Under the pieces are notes generated by a model that was given only the letters and a program-made list of their open reading frames with translations, did not search any database and was not told the DNA's origin. From NCBI GenBank assembly GCA_039184865.1, contig JBCDAV010000007.1:1-64000 (forward strand): 64,000 bases of DNA, given 5' to 3'. The position numbers were made by a program, and so were the translations under genes. Every line of letters starts with the position of its first letter. The stretch's first letter is position 1. This DNA comes from Thermohalobaculum sp039184865. Its GTDB lineage: Bacteria; Pseudomonadota; Alphaproteobacteria; Rhodobacterales; Rhodobacteraceae. Of the stretch, positions 51,240 through 60,414 are shown piece after piece.

Positions 51240-52628
51240 ATGACCGAAACTCAGCCGGAAAAAATGCGGGACGATCCGCGAGACGACGAGTACGAGCTGG
51301 ATCGCGAGACCGCCGCAGCCATCGTCGAGGCGGCGCGCTCGGGCGACAAATCGACGGTCGTGGCGTTGCTCGAGGACCTGCACGCCGCCGATATCGCCGA
51401 TCTGTTCGAGCAGATCTCCGCCGACGACAGAAAGCAGATCATCGATCTGAGCTGGTCGGATATCGACAACGAGGTTCTGGTCGAACTGGACGAAGGTGTC
51501 CGCGACGACGTTCTCGAGATCCTCGAACCCGAACAGGTCGCCGAAGCCGTCTCCGAGCTTGAAACCGATGACGCCGTCTATCTCGTCGAGGACCTCGACG
51601 AGAGCGAACAGAAGGAAATCCTCGACGCGCTCGAACCCGCCGACCGGCAGGCCATCGAGACCTCGCTGACCTATCCCGAGAATTCGGCCGGGCGTCTCAT
51701 GCAGCGCGAGATGGTCAAGGCGCCGCTCTTTTGGACCGTCGGCCAGATGATCGACTTCATGCGGGCCTCCGAGGATCTGCCCGAACAGTTCTATGACGTG
51801 ATCATCGTCGATGTCGCGGGCAAGCCGGTCGGGACGGTGCCGCTGTCCAGCATCATGGGAGCCCGCCGACCCGTCGTCCTGAGCTCCCTGATGCACGAGG
51901 ACTTCCGGACGCTCAGCGCCGACGAGCCGCAGGAGGACGTCGCCTACGCCTTCAACCAGTATCATCTGGTCTCGGCGCCCGTGGTCGACTCGGACGGCCG
52001 CCTGATCGGGGTCATCACCATCGATGACGCCATGGAAGTGCTGGATGACGAGGCCGAGGAAGATATCAAACGCCTCGGCGGTGTCGGAGACGAGGAAATC
52101 TCGGATCAGGTCTGGGAGATCACGAAACGCCGCTTTCCGTGGCTGGCCGTCAACCTATTGACCGCGATCCTCGCGTCCTTGGTGATCGGAATGTTCGACG
52201 ACTCGATCAGCCAGCTCGTGGCGCTCGCCGTGCTGATGCCGATCGTGGCGTCGATGGGCGGGAACGGCGGAACCCAGTCGCTGACAGTGGCTGTGCGCGC
52301 GCTGGCGACCCGAGACCTCACCGCCACCAATGCCGGGCGCGTGGTGATGCGCGAGGCGCTCGTCGGCCTCGGCAATGGCGTGGTGTTCGCGGTGATCATG
52401 GGCCTGATCGCCTATCTTTGGTTCTCGGAACCGATGCTCGGCGTGGTCATCGGGCTTGCGATGATCATCAACATGCTGGCCGCCGGGCTGGCGGGCATCC
52501 TGATCCCGATCGGTCTGGACCGGCTCGGCGCAGACCCGGCGCTCGCGTCCGGCACCTTCGTGACCACCGTCACGGATGTCATTGGATTTCTTGCCTTTCT
52601 CGGCCTCGCGGCGCTGATCCTGCTTTAG
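51240..52628 (+). CDS. mgtE: Magnesium transporter MgtE
   Basis: A 462-residue Mg2+ channel/transporter. It has an acidic N-terminal superhelical domain (about residues 30-135, LHAADIADLFEQIS), two CBS domains (about residues 140-265) and a five-helix membrane domain. The pore-region signature LAVLMPIVASMGGNGGTQSLTVAVRALA is near residue 330. It imports Mg2+ under control of cytosolic Mg2+ sensing. Confidence 0.94.
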   Translation: MTETQPEKMRDDPRDDEYELDRETAAAIVEAARSGDKSTVVALLEDLHAADIADLFEQISADDRKQIIDLSWSDIDNEVLVELDEGVRDDVLEILEPEQVAEAVSELETDDAVYLVEDLDESEQKEILDALEPADRQAIETSLTYPENSAGRLMQREMVKAPLFWTVGQMIDFMRASEDLPEQFYDVIIVDVAGKPVGTVPLSSIMGARRPVVLSSLMHEDFRTLSADEPQEDVAYAFNQYHLVSAPVVDSDGRLIGVITIDDAMEVLDDEAEEDIKRLGGVGDEEISDQVWEITKRRFPWLAVNLLTAILASLVIGMFDDSISQLVALAVLMPIVASMGGNGGTQSLTVAVRALATRDLTATNAGRVVMREALVGLGNGVVFAVIMGLIAYLWFSEPMLGVVIGLAMIINMLAAGLAGILIPIGLDRLGADPALASGTFVTTVTDVIGFLAFLGLAALILL

Positions 52629-52713
52629 CGGACACCATGCCGCAGCGCAGCATTTGACTCTCCACTCGCTGGAGACACTATTAAAATCCGGTAACCTGCA
52701 AAGGATCGGAATC

Positions 52714-53163
52714 ATGGCACTCACCGAGAGTATCAGCGCTCTGGACTGGAGATGCAGAGCCACCTGGAAGCAGGCCTCGGTCAACACCGGATGGTGTCTG
52801 CTCGGCTGCGCGATCGGCGATCTGGGAACGATCCTGTTCTTTCAGGTCACCGGCATTCCATGGCCGACGCTGGCAATCATGGCACTGGCGATGCTGAACG
52901 GGATCCTGACCTCTATCGCATTGGAAACATACATCCTTTCGCGCCAGATGGAGCTGAAGGCCGCGTTCCACACCGCGATTGGCATGTCGCTGATCTCGAT
53001 GGTCTCGATGGAAGCCGCGATGAACCTCACGGATTACCTGCTGACCGGCGGGGCCATGCTGACATGGTGGGTCGTGCCGCTGATGCTGATCGCCGGGTTC
53101 ATCACGCCGCTGCCCTACAACTACTGGCGCCTGAAGGCGCTCGGCAAGGGCTGCTGCCACTGA
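52714..53163 (+). CDS. DUF4396-type integral membrane protein
   Basis: A 149-residue protein with four hydrophobic helices (CLLGCAIGDLGTILFFQV, LAIMALAMLNGILTSIALE, AFHTAIGMSLISMVSMEAAMN, LTWWVVPLMLIAGFITPLPYNYW). The MEAAMN and PLPYNYWRLK ends match the DUF4396 family. Its role is unknown. The ATG at 52714 is preceded by AAAGGATCGG. Confidence 0.7.
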   Translation: MALTESISALDWRCRATWKQASVNTGWCLLGCAIGDLGTILFFQVTGIPWPTLAIMALAMLNGILTSIALETYILSRQMELKAAFHTAIGMSLISMVSMEAAMNLTDYLLTGGAMLTWWVVPLMLIAGFITPLPYNYWRLKALGKGCCH

Positions 53164-53315
53164 GGACATCGGCGAGGAACCTCACGAGGACGCGCGCTGG
53201 AAGGTGACGGCGCGTTTGATGACGAGCTTAGGTGGATAAAGTTTGTTCAGGTCGATATCGACATGGGCAAACCGGCATTTCCGGTCGAAAGCGCCCTGCC
53301 CCGGTCAGGCCGGGC

Positions 53316-53747
53316 TCAATCCGTTCCGTAGTCCCTCAGATCGTCCGGCGCATGCAAAAGCGTGCCGTGATATTTCGGCAGATCGTCGTTCATCTGCAGC
53401 CAGGGCAGCTTGCTCTCCCAGTTCACGTGGAAGGTCGGCTGAAAGTCGGCCGGGTCTTCGAGCGACGCCGCGTAGAGATGCATCCCGCCCGGATAATGAT
53501 CGGCCTCGAAGCCGACCGGGGCACCGCAGGTCTCGCAGAAATGCCGTCTCACGCCTTTCGAGCTTTCCAGCGTTTTCGGTGCCTGTCCCAGCCACTTGAA
53601 GTTCCTGAGAGGCACGCCGAGCCACGCCACGACCGGCGCCGAGCAATTGCGGCGGCAATCGTCGCAATGGCAGTAGCAGGCCCAGGTCACGTCGCCCTCG
53701 AACTCCCAACGGGTCCGTCGGCAGAAGCAGTGCCCGCGCGTGGTCAT
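53316..53747 (-). CDS. GFA-family (Mss4-like) zinc protein
   Basis: A 143-residue small zinc-binding protein of the glutathione-dependent formaldehyde-activating/CENP-V family. Cysteine pairs are at GHCFCRRTRW, CYCHCDDCRRNC and HFCETCGAPVGFEAD. The founding activity (formaldehyde-glutathione adduct formation) is doubtful for the family. The start MTTRGHCFC at 53747 has a GGGGGA site; the upstream in-frame extension is not conserved-looking. Confidence 0.85.
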   Translation of the reverse strand: MTTRGHCFCRRTRWEFEGDVTWACYCHCDDCRRNCSAPVVAWLGVPLRNFKWLGQAPKTLESSKGVRRHFCETCGAPVGFEADHYPGGMHLYAASLEDPADFQPTFHVNWESKLPWLQMNDDLPKYHGTLLHAPDDLRDYGTD

Positions 53748-54008
53748 CGGTGTTCCCCCTGTGCTCAAGCACCTCGAGTCAAGCGAGCGCGATCTGCTCG
53801 ACAGGCAGATTTCAACGGCGTCCGAGGTCGCGTGCTTTCGTGTTTGCGCCGCACGCTGCACTCAGCGCGGCACTGCGGAAAAAGCAGGCCCACGTCCGTT
53901 CCCGAATGAACGCCAGTGTCACGAACCCACCGGTGTTTTCAGGCAACAACATTCCAGCTATTGCAGTGATCGAATTGACCGCTTCGGTCTTGTGATCGCT
54001 ATTCGTGG

Positions 54009-54452
54009 ATGGGAGGCATACCTCTGCGCACGCTCGATGTGCTCTTCGCCAAGGGGCTTCTCATCGTCTCCGCCGGACTGCTGTGCTGGGGGCTTCTGGG
54101 ACTGTTGGAGTATGCCGTCCCGGCTTTGAGCCTAGGCCTGCAAGACAGCAATTTTCCTGACGGCCTCCAGTTCATCCATTTCTTCGCGCTTGTGCTGACG
54201 GGCTCGGTTTTCGTTTTCGGGTACGTCTGGAAGTGGCCTCACACGCCCCATGCAACGATCACCATGTATGCGGTGCTGGCGACCATCTGCTTCATCGAGA
54301 CGATGGACTTCGGGGCTTTCGGCGGCGGCACAACGGGCGTGATGATCATGCTCGCGGAGTTTGCGCTCTATATCGGGCTGTCGATCTATTTGCTCCGGTC
54401 CGGTGCCATGGGTGATCGCTTCGAAAATCCTTTGGATGGGCGCAAGGTGTAG
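54009..54452 (+). CDS. Four-helix membrane protein of unknown function
   Basis: A 147-residue protein with four hydrophobic segments (about residues 15-38, 52-72, 80-98, 108-130), a Gly-rich DFGAFGGGTTGVMIML loop and a charged tail. No family recognised. The start codon is uncertain because no ribosome-binding site precedes the ATG. Confidence 0.6.
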   Translation: MGGIPLRTLDVLFAKGLLIVSAGLLCWGLLGLLEYAVPALSLGLQDSNFPDGLQFIHFFALVLTGSVFVFGYVWKWPHTPHATITMYAVLATICFIETMDFGAFGGGTTGVMIMLAEFALYIGLSIYLLRSGAMGDRFENPLDGRKV

Positions 54453-54548
54453 CGGGCTCCGAGCCTGAATTGGGCGGACCCCACGCGCCCTGTTTCAATC
54501 ACTTAATCAGCCAGCCTCGCAAAGCCTGCTGTCGAGATGGTTCGAAGA

Positions 54549-55517
54549 TCAGAAAACCGCGTGGTCGCCGCGCTCGATGGCGACGTCGCCGCGCACCAAT
54601 CGGGCGTAAAACTCGGGCAGGGTTTCAGATCCGAAAGACGGCGTCGCCTCGGCGTCGTAGCGCCCGGCGGCGGCATCCCAGACCAGCATCGACTCGGTGG
54701 CATAATACCGGCCGATGCGGGCAAGCTCGGCCTTCGCGGCGGCTGTTTTGCTGACACGGCCTGCGAGCGACAACACGCCGATGATCGCATCCATCATCGC
54801 GACGGGCACGCGCCGGAACTTCGGTTCCAGATCCAGCGCCCGGAACAGCGCACGCCCCTGATCGAGCGGCGTGAGCGCCGGGCCGGGGCCGCCGACCGGC
54901 AGGATGCGGTTCTGCCGCTCCGGATCGTCGAGGCATCCGACCAGATAGCGGGCAAGGTCGCCGTCCGAGATCGGCTTGCACGCCGTCAGCTCTCCGTCCC
55001 CGAACAGCAGGAACGGTTTGCCCTGCCGCAGCCGATCCAGCTGCCCCGAGATCGACTTGAAATAGGCGGTCGGGCGCACGATCGACCATGTGAGGCCAGA
55101 AGATTTAAGCTCGGCCTCGAACGCCAGCTTGGCGTGCTGGAAGGCGAGCAGGGGTTTCTGGACGCAGATCGCCGAGAGCAGGATGAAATGACCGACCCCC
55201 GCCTCGCCCGCCGCGCTCAGCGCGTTCAGATTGGCGCGATGATCGACCGCCCAGGCGTCCTCCGGCGCTCCGGTGCGAGAGGCGATGCAGGAGATCAGCG
55301 CGTCAAAGCGATCGGGACCGAGTGCAGCGCTGATCGATGCGGGATCGGACAGATCCACGAGGCGCGTCTTTGCGGTCTCCGGCAAGCCGTGACCCGAGGC
55401 ACTGCGCAGGAGGCAGGTGACATGAGCGCCTTGGGCGAGCAGTTCTCCGACGACAGCCCGTCCGATGGTTCCCGTCGCGCCCAGGACGAGAACGCGGCGC
55501 CCGTCAGATCCAGACAT
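54549..55517 (-). CDS. bciA: Divinyl (proto)chlorophyllide 8-vinyl reductase, BciA type
   Basis: A 322-residue NAD(P)-binding SDR/NmrA-like reductase with Rossmann motif VLVLGATGTIGRAVVGELLAQG. BciA-specific-looking stretches are WSIVRPTAYFKSISGQLDRLRQGKPFLLFGDG (about residues 151-182) and ILPVGGPGPALTPLDQG. It reduces the C8 vinyl group of divinyl chlorophyllide intermediates with NADPH, a bacteriochlorophyll step not otherwise represented in the window. The start at 55517 overlaps ubiA by 14 bases; an ATG at 55532 is also possible. Confidence 0.87.
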   Translation of the reverse strand: MSGSDGRRVLVLGATGTIGRAVVGELLAQGAHVTCLLRSASGHGLPETAKTRLVDLSDPASISAALGPDRFDALISCIASRTGAPEDAWAVDHRANLNALSAAGEAGVGHFILLSAICVQKPLLAFQHAKLAFEAELKSSGLTWSIVRPTAYFKSISGQLDRLRQGKPFLLFGDGELTACKPISDGDLARYLVGCLDDPERQNRILPVGGPGPALTPLDQGRALFRALDLEPKFRRVPVAMMDAIIGVLSLAGRVSKTAAAKAELARIGRYYATESMLVWDAAAGRYDAEATPSFGSETLPEFYARLVRGDVAIERGDHAVF

Positions 55518-56454
55518 CCAGCGCGAGGCCAATCAGCAGGAAGAGCCCGGCGACGTTGTTCGACCGGAACAGCGCGAGGCAATGGTCCGGGTCGTCGATG
55601 TCCACGACGGCGGCTTGCCAGGAGAGATGGACCAGAAACGCGCCGAGGCCGAGCAGCGCCAACATGCCTCCGCCCGCCGTCACGATGGCCATCAGCCCGA
55701 GCACGCCCGCCAGCGCCGTGAAAAGCCAGAGCATCTTGCGCGTCTCAGCCCCGAACAGGCGTGCGGTGGACTTCACGCCGACAAGAGCGTCGTCCTCGCG
55801 GTCCTGATGCGCGTAGATCGTGTCGTAGTGCAGCGTCCAGGCGATGCCCATCAGGTAGAGATAGACCGGCGGCAGGCTGATCGACCCGGTCTTGGCAATC
55901 CAGAGCAGCAGCGCGCCCCAGTTGAAGGCAAGCCCGAGAAAGACCTGCGGCCACCAGGTGAAGCGCTTTGCGAACGGGTAGATGCAGACCAGCGCGAGCG
56001 AGGCGATGCCCCAGATGATCGCCGGTGTGTTGAAGGTCAGCAGGATGCCGAAGGCGAGGATTGCCTGAATGCACATCCAGACCAGCGCGCCCTTGGGCGT
56101 GACCTGCCCGGACGGCAGAGGGCGCGAGCGCGTGCGCTCGACCTGACCGTCAAAGTCGCGATCGGTGAAGTCGTTCCACGTGCAGCCCGCGCCGCGCATC
56201 AGGAACGCGCCGATGGCACAGCCGACATAGAGCCAGAGATCGCTCCACGCCCAGCCTTCGTAGAGACCGCCGAGCGCGATGGCCCACCAGCACGGAATCA
56301 GCAGGAGCCAGGTGCCGATCGGGCGGTCGGCGCGGCTGAGCCGCAGCCACGGGCGCGACCATGGCGGACAGAAGCGATCGACCCAATTCAGATCTGTCGC
56401 ATCTTGCACCCTTTCCCCGGCGGGGTCGGCACTGCTATCTGGCGCCCAGGACAT
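55504..56454 (-). CDS. ubiA: 4-hydroxybenzoate octaprenyltransferase
   Basis: A membrane prenyltransferase of ubiquinone synthesis (about 316 residues) with seven to nine helices. It has the Asp-rich motifs CTWNDFTDRDFDGQVERTRSRPLPSG (about residues 90-115) and AHQDREDDALVGVKSTA (about residues 213-229). The start is uncertain: ATG 56466, ATG 56454 and GTG 56409 are in frame and none has a strong ribosome-binding site. It is divergent from rsmE with almost no gap and is followed by bciA in the same operon. Confidence 0.93.
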   Translation of the reverse strand: MSWAPDSSADPAGERVQDATDLNWVDRFCPPWSRPWLRLSRADRPIGTWLLLIPCWWAIALGGLYEGWAWSDLWLYVGCAIGAFLMRGAGCTWNDFTDRDFDGQVERTRSRPLPSGQVTPKGALVWMCIQAILAFGILLTFNTPAIIWGIASLALVCIYPFAKRFTWWPQVFLGLAFNWGALLLWIAKTGSISLPPVYLYLMGIAWTLHYDTIYAHQDREDDALVGVKSTARLFGAETRKMLWLFTALAGVLGLMAIVTAGGGMLALLGLGAFLVHLSWQAAVVDIDDPDHCLALFRSNNVAGLFLLIGLALDVWI

Positions 56455-56464
56455 GGGGCGAAGC

Positions 56465-57202
56465 ATGGCACAGGCGAAAGCGAAAATCAGGCTTTACGTC
56501 ACGGCGGATCTGGGGCCGGGGCAAGAGGTCGCGCTGGCGCGGGACCAGGCGCATTACCTGACGAACGTGATGCGCCAGGAGGTCGGGGGCCAGGTCCTGC
56601 TGTTCAACGGGCGCGACGGAGAGTGGCGGGCCGGGATCACGCAAGCGAACAAGCGCGAGTGCCGCCTCAGCTGCGCCCAGCAGACCGCCGTTCAGCGCGC
56701 GGCGCCCGATCTGTGGCTGTGCTTTGCACCGATCAAGAAGGCACGGACCGACTTCATCGCCGAGAAAGCCTGCGAGATGGGCGCACGACGGCTGGTGCCG
56801 GTGTTCACGCAGCACACGAATGCCGAGCGGATCCGCGTGGACCGGTTGAGGGCACATGCGATCGAGGCCGCCGAGCAATGCGGGATCACCTCGGTCCCCG
56901 AAGTGGCGGAGCCCGTCACGCTGGATCGGCTGCTGTCGGACTGGCCGGGAGACCGTCAGATCCTGTTCTGCGACGAAACCGGCCCGCGCCAGACGGCGAG
57001 GGAGGTTCTGCGCGCGGCCAAGCCCGGACCGTGGGCGATCCTGACGGGGCCCGAAGGCGGCTTCTCCCAAGCCGAGGTCGCGCGGCTCCACGCGATGGCG
57101 TCGGCGCATGCCGTGTCGCTCGGGCCGCGCATCCTGCGCGCCGACACCGCGGCGGTCGCGGCGCTTGCACTCTGGCAGTCGGAACTGGGGGACTGGGCGT
57201 GA
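56465..57202 (+). CDS. rsmE: 16S rRNA (uracil-1498-N3) methyltransferase
   Basis: A 245-residue SPOUT methyltransferase. It has an N-terminal PUA-like part (DQAHYLTNVMRQEVGGQVLLFNGRDGEW) and the C-terminal knot motifs ILTGPEGGFSQAEV (about residues 196-209) and LGPRILRADTAAVAAL (about residues 219-234). The start MAQAKAKIRLYVTADL follows a GGGGCG site. It overlaps the next gene by four bases. Confidence 0.93.
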   Translation: MAQAKAKIRLYVTADLGPGQEVALARDQAHYLTNVMRQEVGGQVLLFNGRDGEWRAGITQANKRECRLSCAQQTAVQRAAPDLWLCFAPIKKARTDFIAEKACEMGARRLVPVFTQHTNAERIRVDRLRAHAIEAAEQCGITSVPEVAEPVTLDRLLSDWPGDRQILFCDETGPRQTAREVLRAAKPGPWAILTGPEGGFSQAEVARLHAMASAHAVSLGPRILRADTAAVAALALWQSELGDWA

Positions 57203-57732
57203 GCTTCATCCGACCGGAGGCCGCACGGTTCCTCAGGATCTGGGCAGAACCAGCACTCTATGTCGCCGGAGCGTTGCTCTGCGGCGTCAAGGGGATCGGC
57301 TTGCTCGCGAACGGTGCCTGGGTCGGCGGCATTCTCACGGCGATCGGTCTGTTCTGCATCTTTGCTTTTTACGGCGCGGTGACGCGCGCGGCCTATGCCA
57401 CCCGGACGCAGACCCGCGGGCCCGGCGTCGTCTCGGTCGTCGAGGGTCGGATCACGTTCATGGGTCCGCTCGGCGGTGCCGTGATCGCGCGCGATGCTCT
57501 GCTCAGCGTCGACATCGTTTCGGGCGAGCCGGGGCCGGACGGCAACGATCTGCACTGGGTGCTGACGGACGAATCCTATCAGCGTGCGGCGATCCCCGCC
57601 TCGGCGACGGATGCCGACAAGCTGCTGGACGTTCTCGGCGTGCTGCCCGGTTTCGATCACGAAGCGATGGTCGAGGCGATGAAGGCGGATCATCCCGGCC
57701 GCTTCCCGGTCTGGCAGCGCTACCGGCGCTAG
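57199..57732 (+). CDS. Hypothetical protein with two membrane segments
   Basis: A 177-residue protein starting with GTG (GTGA overlap with rsmE). It has two hydrophobic helices (about residues 14-32 and 38-60) followed by a soluble beta-rich domain containing VVEGRITFMGPLGGAVIARDALLSVDI. Coupling to rsmE supports it being translated; no function can be assigned. Confidence 0.7.
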   Translation: MSFIRPEAARFLRIWAEPALYVAGALLCGVKGIGLLANGAWVGGILTAIGLFCIFAFYGAVTRAAYATRTQTRGPGVVSVVEGRITFMGPLGGAVIARDALLSVDIVSGEPGPDGNDLHWVLTDESYQRAAIPASATDADKLLDVLGVLPGFDHEAMVEAMKADHPGRFPVWQRYRR

Positions 57733-57735
57733 GAC

Positions 57736-58185
57736 CTAGTCCGCAGGGCCAGGGCGGTCGCGGATGCCGGCGATCCAACGAAACAGCATGAACAGGATCC
57801 ACCCGCCGATGGCCGCGGCGATCAGCATCGGCCGCTCGACCCGGTCGAGCAGCAATTCGCCGAGCAGCAGGCTCGAGATCGTCCCACTGAGCGCGCCGCA
57901 GACGACCCAGGCGAAGATCCCGCGCTGGCCGAGCCACCACAGGATGGCCACGCCCGCTGCTCCGAAGGTGAGCATGAAGACCACGAGCATCGGCACCAGC
58001 GTCAGCGCCGCCTCCAACGTAACCTGTATCACGCCGTCGCTTGTGGTCTCGCTCATCCCGGCAATCAGGAAGGCCGCCAGTACGATGACGCTGCCGAGCG
58101 CCAGCGGTGCGAGCAGAAATGCCAGGGCAAAGCGCCACCGGCTCGGGCCGCCATCGGGCCAGAATGTGCTTTCAGATCCCCTCAT
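57736..58185 (-). CDS. Hypothetical four-helix membrane protein
   Basis: About 149 residues with hydrophobic segments at WRFALAFLLAPLALGSVIVLAAFLIAG, LTLVPMLVVFMLTFGAAGVAILWW, IFAWVVCGALSGTISSLLLGELL and MLIAAAIGGWILFMLFRWIAG. It is convergent with the preceding gene. The start could also be 58215. No family recognised. Confidence 0.6.
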   Translation of the reverse strand: MRGSESTFWPDGGPSRWRFALAFLLAPLALGSVIVLAAFLIAGMSETTSDGVIQVTLEAALTLVPMLVVFMLTFGAAGVAILWWLGQRGIFAWVVCGALSGTISSLLLGELLLDRVERPMLIAAAIGGWILFMLFRWIAGIRDRPGPAD

Positions 58186-58308
58186 GAGGTCAAGCCTAGC
58201 AAAGCAGGCCCGCATGGATCAATCGTCACGCCGATGGCGCGCCGGTTGCCGATTCCGCACTCCGGCGTTATCTCCGGTGCAACAGCCGCTGCCGCGAAGG
58301 ACAGGATC

Positions 58309-59517
58309 ATGAACATCAGCGCTCCCGTGAAGGCCGCCACCGCCGCATTCCAGTGGGACGACCCGTTCCTTCTGGAAGACCAGCTCACCGACGAGGAGCG
58401 GATGATCCGCGACAGCGCCCGCGCCTATGTCGACGACAAGCTGATGCCGCGTGTCACGCGCGCCTTTGCGGATGAAACCGTGGAGCCTGGCATCTTCCGC
58501 GAAATGGGCGAGCTGGGCCTGCTGGGTGTCACGATCCCCGAGGAATACGGCGGAGTTGGGGCAAATTACGTGAGTTACGGGCTGGTCGCGTGCGAGGTCG
58601 AGCGCTGCGATTCGGGCTATCGCTCGATGATGTCGGTCCAGTCCTCGCTGGTGATGCACCCGATCAACGCCTACGGCTCGGAAGAGCAGAAGCAGAAATA
58701 CCTGCCGAAACTGGCCTCGGGCGAATGGATCGGTTGCTTCGGGTTGACCGAGGCCGATGCCGGGTCCGATCCCGGCGGCATGAAGACCCGCGCCACCAAG
58801 GTGCAGGGCGGCTACGTGCTGAACGGCTCGAAGATGTGGATCTCGAATTCGCCGATGGCCGACGTCTTCGTGATCTGGGCCAAGTCGGACGAGCACGGCG
58901 GCAAGATCCGCGGCTTCGTGCTGGAAAAAGGCATCGAGGGTCTGTCCGCGCCGAAGATCGCGAACAAGATGAGCCTGCGCGCCTCGCCGACGGGCGAGAT
59001 CGTCATGGACAATGTCGAGGTGCCGGAGGATGCGCTGCTGCCGAATGTCGAGGGGCTGAAGGGTCCGTTCGGCTGTCTGAACCGGGCGCGTTACGGGATT
59101 TCCTGGGGCGTGATGGGGGCGGCCGAGTTCTGCTGGCACGCCGCCCGGCAATACGGTCTGGACCGAAAGCAGTTCGACCGGCCGCTGGCGCAGACGCAGC
59201 TGTTCCAGAAGAAGCTGGCCGACATGCAGACCGAAATCGCGCTGGGCCTTCAGGGTTCGCTTCGGGTCGGCCGTCTGATGGATGGCGGGCCGTTCGCGCC
59301 CGAGATGATCTCGATCGTCAAGCGCAACAATTGCGGCAAGGCGCTGGATATTGCCCGGATGGCGCGCGACATGCACGGCGGCAACGGGATCTCGCTGGAG
59401 TTCCAGGTGATCCGGCATCTCGTGAACCTCGAGACCGTGAACACCTACGAGGGCACGCACGACGTGCACGCGCTGATCCTGGGCCGCGCGCAGACCGGTT
59501 TGCAGGCGTTCTTTTGA
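58309..59517 (+). CDS. gcdH: Glutaryl-CoA dehydrogenase
   Basis: A 402-residue FAD acyl-CoA dehydrogenase of lysine/tryptophan degradation, forming crotonyl-CoA by dehydrogenation and decarboxylation. It has IPEEYGGVGANYVSYGLVACEVERCDSGYRSMMSVQSSLVMHPI (about residues 79-122), GCFGLTEADAGSDPGGM and the catalytic Glu in NTYEGTHDVHALILGRA near the C-terminus, the pattern specific to GCDH. The start is ATG 58309 (MNISAPVKAATAAFQWDDP). Confidence 0.94.
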   Translation: MNISAPVKAATAAFQWDDPFLLEDQLTDEERMIRDSARAYVDDKLMPRVTRAFADETVEPGIFREMGELGLLGVTIPEEYGGVGANYVSYGLVACEVERCDSGYRSMMSVQSSLVMHPINAYGSEEQKQKYLPKLASGEWIGCFGLTEADAGSDPGGMKTRATKVQGGYVLNGSKMWISNSPMADVFVIWAKSDEHGGKIRGFVLEKGIEGLSAPKIANKMSLRASPTGEIVMDNVEVPEDALLPNVEGLKGPFGCLNRARYGISWGVMGAAEFCWHAARQYGLDRKQFDRPLAQTQLFQKKLADMQTEIALGLQGSLRVGRLMDGGPFAPEMISIVKRNNCGKALDIARMARDMHGGNGISLEFQVIRHLVNLETVNTYEGTHDVHALILGRAQTGLQAFF

Positions 59518-59613
59518 TAAATATTTGCGTGGCCATAGCCAATTCAGGTTATGACTGCGCAAGTTTATGAGAGTTAGAGTAGGCGTTGTGATTGTAGTTT
59601 CGGAGGTAATCTC

Positions 59614-60408
59614 ATGTGCCGGATTTCGTGTTTTGTGTTTGCGTCAATCGTAAGCATTTCAAGCGTTGCTTCTGCAAGGATCGACTTGCCTATTCCCGCG
59701 CAAATTCAAAGTATCGGCGGGACGAACGTGCGCTTCACTGGACAAATGACCCTGACTCCCAGAGCAGCTTGTTCCGGCGTGAATCTAAGTGCTTCCATTG
59801 GACTTGCAGACCTTCAAAGCAAACTCACTAAGATCGTTCAAGGCGCCGTCCCGACAGTAAACAACTCGTGCGGCGAACGGCGCGCTATCCATGCCGTCCA
59901 TTTGGGACGGTCGGGTGGTAACCTTACCGTCAAGGTCGACGGCAAGGTCGGGAAGCAATTTTGCACGCGGACGAAAGTACCGGAGGTGCATGGTTTTAAG
60001 ATCAAGTGGACGCTCAAGACGGTCGCGAGTTCGACACAGGAAACGAACGCAAGCGTCTCTGCCGTGTTTGCGCCGACCGTCATCAACAACGGAACTGCGG
60101 TCAGGGCGCGCCTCGTCAGCGGACCTGAGACGCAAGTATCCAACGACGCGCTGCGCGGACTGATCAATGTGTTTAATCTCAACGGGCGCATCAACACGTC
60201 GATTCGTCATGCGATCGAGCGTGCACTGAATGCAGACACCGCGCTGTTCCAGCTGCCGCCAGAGTTCCGCCGGTACGGCGTAACACTTAGGGACGCAAAC
60301 ATTGCGAGTTGGAACAACCAGCTTGCGCTGCGCGTCAATGGCGCTTTGGATATTCCGTCTCAGTTCAGACCGACCATCATGGCACTGTTGGGCGGAAACT
60401 GCAGCTAG
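59614..60408 (+). CDS. Orphan secreted protein in lower-GC insert
   Basis: A 264-residue protein with a likely signal peptide (ISCFVFASIVSISSVASA) and several cysteines in the mature part (ACSGVN, NNSCGERR, QFCTRT, GGNCS end) that could form disulfides. Alternating polar beta-type sequence (VRFTGQMTLTPRAA, HLGRSGGNLTVKVDGKVGK) suggests a lipid-binding or BPI-like beta-rich fold, which is only an impression. Its base composition is visibly less GC-rich (about 50-55 %) than neighbours. It is six bases from the next gene, so the two form an operon. Confidence 0.65.
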   Translation: MCRISCFVFASIVSISSVASARIDLPIPAQIQSIGGTNVRFTGQMTLTPRAACSGVNLSASIGLADLQSKLTKIVQGAVPTVNNSCGERRAIHAVHLGRSGGNLTVKVDGKVGKQFCTRTKVPEVHGFKIKWTLKTVASSTQETNASVSAVFAPTVINNGTAVRARLVSGPETQVSNDALRGLINVFNLNGRINTSIRHAIERALNADTALFQLPPEFRRYGVTLRDANIASWNNQLALRVNGALDIPSQFRPTIMALLGGNCS

Positions 60409-60414
60409 CCGACG

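Noticed and set aside
55465..57198. A 755-codon plus-strand frame running into the gene at 57199
   Set aside because: Its first 578 codons are antisense to bciA and ubiA or out of frame with rsmE; only the part after the GTG at 57199 is a plausible gene.
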